Shown here: one piece after another, positions 44,940 through 64,000 of the stretch | Layout of the letters: every line of letters starts with the position of its first letter | Position numbering within the stretch: position 1 is the first letter of the stretch | NCBI GenBank assembly: GCA_030220185.1 | Contig: JASPKZ010010272.1 | Span: 2,768,501 to 2,832,500, forward strand | Origin: Diploptera punctata | Lineage: Eukaryota; Arthropoda; Insecta; Blattodea; Blaberidae | Length of the DNA: 64,000 nt | Reading direction: 5' to 3' | The notes under the pieces: model-generated | What the model was told of the DNA's origin: nothing | What the model saw: only the letters and a program-made list of their open reading frames with translations | The model's database searches: none | Translations under genes and position numbers: made by a program

Positions 44940-46150
44940 TTACTCACTGGCACTATCGAACCCGTAGGTTCATGGCCGCACGGACAAAAGCTCTCCATAC
45001 ATCCCTATCCTGAGCTAATACTTTTGAATCATTCCCTGTATAATCTACTTCTCTCAAATCATAGTTAATGTTATTCTCCCACCTCATTCTTGGTCTACCA
45101 ACTGGGTGTTTTCTCTCTGGCTTTCCTACAAGAAGCTTCCATGCAAGTCTTTCATTCCCCATACGTGCAACATGTCCTGCCCATCGCAGTCTACGAGACT
45201 TAACTGTTCTTATTATATCTGGCTTCCTATAAAGACCATGTAGTTCATTGTTATGTAGTCTTCTCCATTCACCTGTCTGTTCATCTCTCTTTGGTCCAAA
45301 AATTTTCCTAAGTACTTTATTCTCAAATACTTGTAATCTCCTTTCCTCCCTTAAAGTAAGAGTCCATGTTTCACACCCATATAATATAACTGGTAGAATA
45401 ATAGTTTTATATATTTTCAGTTTAACGTTTTTTGAAAGGAGTTGGGACATCAAGAGTCTCTGCAATGCATAATAGCACGCATTTCCAGAATTGAGCCTAT
45501 GTTTAATTTCCTTGTGCATCTCATTCCTATTTGTGATTATTGTTCCTAGGTATTTGAATTCAGCCACTTCCTCAAAATTTCCCTCATTTGTCATTAGCTG
45601 TCCATTTCCATTATATAATGTATTTCTACGTGTGACCATATATTTAGTTTTTATTGATATTTACTTCCAGTCCTAATTTCTTAGTGTTACTCAATAGTGT
45701 GTGCGTGTTGTCCTTTAGTATCTCCTCGCTATCAGCCAATAGTACTACATCATCAGCATAAACTAACAGCTTATTAATACCATTGAGTTGTAAGCCTTCC
45801 TCATTCTCTAAAGATTTGATGGCATGCTCTAGTACAAAATTAAATAGTAAAGGAGATAGTGCATCTCCTTGCTTCAACTCATTCTGGATTTTAAAAGTGT
45901 CCGAAAACTGTTTGCCTACACGCACCCTACTCTTTATGCCATTTAGACACATTCGTATAAGTCTAACTAACTTTTTAGGAATTCCAAACTCCAGCAGGAT
46001 ACTATATAACTTCTCCCTCTTAATTGAATCGTATGCTTTTTTTGAAGTCTACGTATAGTTGATGTACAGTACCATTATATTCCCATTTTTTTTTTCTAAA
46101 ATCTGTCTTATACTAAAAATCTGATCTGTTGTAGACCTGTTTCTTCTAAA
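44940..46150 (-). mobile_element. LINE family N1, best-preserved copy (3' half)
   Basis: The minus frame 45952-45644 has LKQGDALSPLLFNFVLEHAI and the catalytic VYADDVVLLADS, RT motifs. The frame 45639-44953 (228 aa, open) has [60 protein letters not shown] and [20 protein letters not shown], then the stop. The 5' part and endonuclease are missing. It is an RTE-like or related non-LTR element; the clade is not certain. It lies upstream of the Tigger relic in the intergenic region. Confidence 0.9.
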
Positions 46151-46819
46151 TCCACATTGAAATAAATACCATAACACAAAATATATAATAAGGTCAATTT
46201 ATGATTCCAGTCACAATGTAACAGAGTGCAGCTGTGATTTTGCAACAGTGCTTATTGTTATTTTGCTTCTTTAAGGGAGAATGATGCTGTCATCTTGTAT
46301 GAAATGTTAAAGAAAATCATTTGTAATCGAGATGAGAAAAGGAGTACAATGTGTTTATGCTGTAAAAGCATTTTATACGAATGGTGAAAATAATGTGATT
46401 GGTCAGTGAAAATTTTGAAGAGATTTGGGTTCATCCCAATCATGCTGTTACTTCATCTCATGTCATTAATTTAATACTTCTCACTGAAAGACAAATTATT
46501 TTTGAAGACTGGAGTTTGAATCCAGGATGAGTGTTTGTGTGAGGGATAATGAACAAAAGAGAGAACACTAGTCTACTCCTCTAGAAAATCATATAGGGAG
46601 CCACTAGGCTTAACATTCCAATCTGAGAGATGAATTGCCATCAAGAGTTCATATCTTCTCAACATAATAATATTATGTATTGCAAATGGGTTTGGATTTT
46701 AATCAGGCATCTGGTGTACAATCTACTTAAAAAAAACAATGAGAGATTGATGTTCCGTTTTAAAATATAATCAATATGTCAAAATGGAATGAATTTTAAA
46801 TGTTTTAATGGAAATTTAA
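46150..46819. other. Intergenic stretch without recognisable feature
   Basis: AT-rich, short frames only. A TTCTCACTGAAAGACAAATT phrase near 46480 recalls the SINE-E body, so a diverged fragment may be present. Confidence 0.4.
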
Positions 46820-47121
46820 GGGGACATCCATAGCATAGTTGGTTAAGACAATACGCTACAAACTGGAAGATCCAGGGTTTGAGTCCTGATGGAGCCAGGA
46901 TTTTTAAACTGACCCAAACCATCTGGTGGCACCGTGGTCCTGGGATCAACTCAGTCTCTAGTGGAAATGAGTACCTGAGGTTTCTTCTGGGGGTAAAGGT
47001 GGCCATCATGCAGGGCCGACAACTCGGCTGACATCAAGTACCAATTGTCTAGAAAAAGTGGGAGCCTTAACCTTCTACTACCCCAAGGATTTCCTATGGC
47101 TTGTAATGGGATAACTTTAAA
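46820..47121 (+). mobile_element. SINE-B copy with target duplication
   Basis: Head CATAGCATAGTTGGTTAAG and B-box GGTTTGAGTCC, body with GGGGGTAAAGGTGGCC, end CTACTACCCCAAGGA. AATGGAAATTTAA flanks it (46807-46819, 47122-47134). Confidence 0.9.
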
Positions 47122-47150
47122 AAATGGAAATTTAAAATTATTTAAGGCTT

Positions 47151-47156
<6 letters not shown>

Positions 47157-47190
<34 letters not shown>
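47157..47190. repeat. (TA)n microsatellite
   Basis: About 17 TA units between the SINE-B copy and the end of TRAPPC3. Confidence 0.95.
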
Positions 47191-47194
<4 letters not shown>

Positions 47195-47452
47195 GTGTGA
47201 ATCTATGTAACAATATTTCATTAGAAAACAAAATCTTCTAATCTAGTTTTTTTTATATGTAACTAATTAATCAATAAATAATATCCGATCTATGTAAGGG
47301 GTTCAATAAGATTATATAAATTAAAATTTTCTCATTATGTATTATATATTTCTGCGTACTTAAAACTTTCCTTTACCTTATGGCATTTTACAGTTTTCAT
47401 TTTATATGTATATACAATGAATAAATGGAATGAAAAGTCCTCATCAACGTTT

Positions 47453-63348
<15,896 letters not shown>

Positions 63349-63779
63349 ATTTGTATTGAAACCCGGTTAATTACAAAATACAACTGTCAAACATACGAGA
63401 CACAAGACGCACACCTTCCTATTTCTGAAGTATCCAAGAACCATAGAGAAGAACTGCTCTTTAACTCGGTTCTCTATGCTCTTTAATCTCTACTTCTCTA
63501 TGTTCTCAAGAAACAGAGTAGCCAACATAGTCAACGATTATTCATCTATTACAGTTTTAATAATATAAACGAAAAAGCGCACAAGTTGTGCATGAATCTA
63601 ACTAAAGTTAATGTTTTAATAATGATAATAAGTAAAAAAAAAAAAGGTTCGCCCGAGTGGGCATTGATTTTATTTAATCTTTGTTATATTCGTTCAGTGT
63701 TTTTGTGTTCTTTGGACACTTCGGTATGTGGTACCGTTCGCATCTGTGGCCACATAAAGCACATATACATTTTTCATTT

Positions 63780-64000
63780 GGGTCGGAAAAGAGCGCCTGG
63801 TTATACATCGGCCAGCTGAAAGATACAACCAGTACAGAACCTCTAAAGAAATATGTGAACAGCAACGGTATCGTAGGCAACATCGACTGTGAAGAGCTGA
63901 ACACGAAAGGCAGGAAGAAAGCCTTCAAACTCTGAATCCTTTTCTCTGACCTAAGCACAGCAGAAAATCCAGAATTCTGGCCAACTGGAGTTCTAGTTAG
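63780..64000 (+). pseudogene. Retroelement ORF1-like fragment at the window edge
   Basis: Plus frame reads EKSAWLYIGQLKDTTSTEPL, KKYVNSNGIVGNIDCEELNT, then KAFKL, a TGA stop, FSDLSTAENPEFWPTGVLV. The LYIGxL...T...V...YV start and FW-PxGVxV end resemble the structured domain of insect LINE ORF1 proteins. An in-frame stop near 63934 marks it as damaged, and the rest lies outside the window. Assignment is tentative. Confidence 0.4.

Overview
This is a 64-kb piece of an animal nuclear genome, most likely an insect. It is AT-rich, intron-rich and packed with eukaryotic transposable elements. The two host proteins read like arthropod orthologues. The abundant tRNA-derived SINEs and Penelope-like elements would suit a large polyneopteran genome such as a cockroach or termite, but that placement is an inference. 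There is no operon, CRISPR array or prokaryotic feature.

Two host genes can be reconstructed exon by exon, and they converge. (1) On the plus strand, 13995-31856, seven coding exons encode an apurinic/apyrimidinic endonuclease of the exonuclease III family (APEX1 / Drosophila Rrp1 type). The protein is 494 aa, with a long acidic-lysine-rich N-terminal region followed by a complete catalytic domain. (2) On the minus strand, 63348 down to 47453, four coding exons encode TRAPPC3 (Bet3), a 178-aa core subunit of the TRAPP vesicle-tethering complexes. In both genes the splice sites are GT-AG and the reading frame is continuous. The genes have no obvious functional link.

Most of the rest is mobile DNA. 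Main groups: Penelope-like retroelements (one almost complete 2.7-kb copy at 28353-31058 with target duplication, many 3' fragments, and many short palindromic foldbacks made from the same ends); several LINE families, mostly 5'-truncated C-terminal pieces; five tRNA-headed SINE families (called A-E here); DNA transposons (a Tigger/pogo-like element at 41780-42751, a Tc1/mariner pseudogene near 37 kb, TTAA-flanked piggyBac-like MITEs at 48 and 59 kb, a long-TIR MITE at 71-590); and microsatellites.

Some insertions are nested with readable target-site duplications, and empty sites for them exist elsewhere in the window, so insertion order can be read directly. The observations most worth pursuing are: hammerhead-ribozyme-like cores just before the 3' ends of several Penelope-like families; a six-unit 296-bp tandem array, each unit with a tRNA-like Pol III head, lying inside a LINE; chimeric and internally duplicated SINEs; and an open in-frame N-terminal extension of the AP endonuclease that resembles a mitochondrial presequence.
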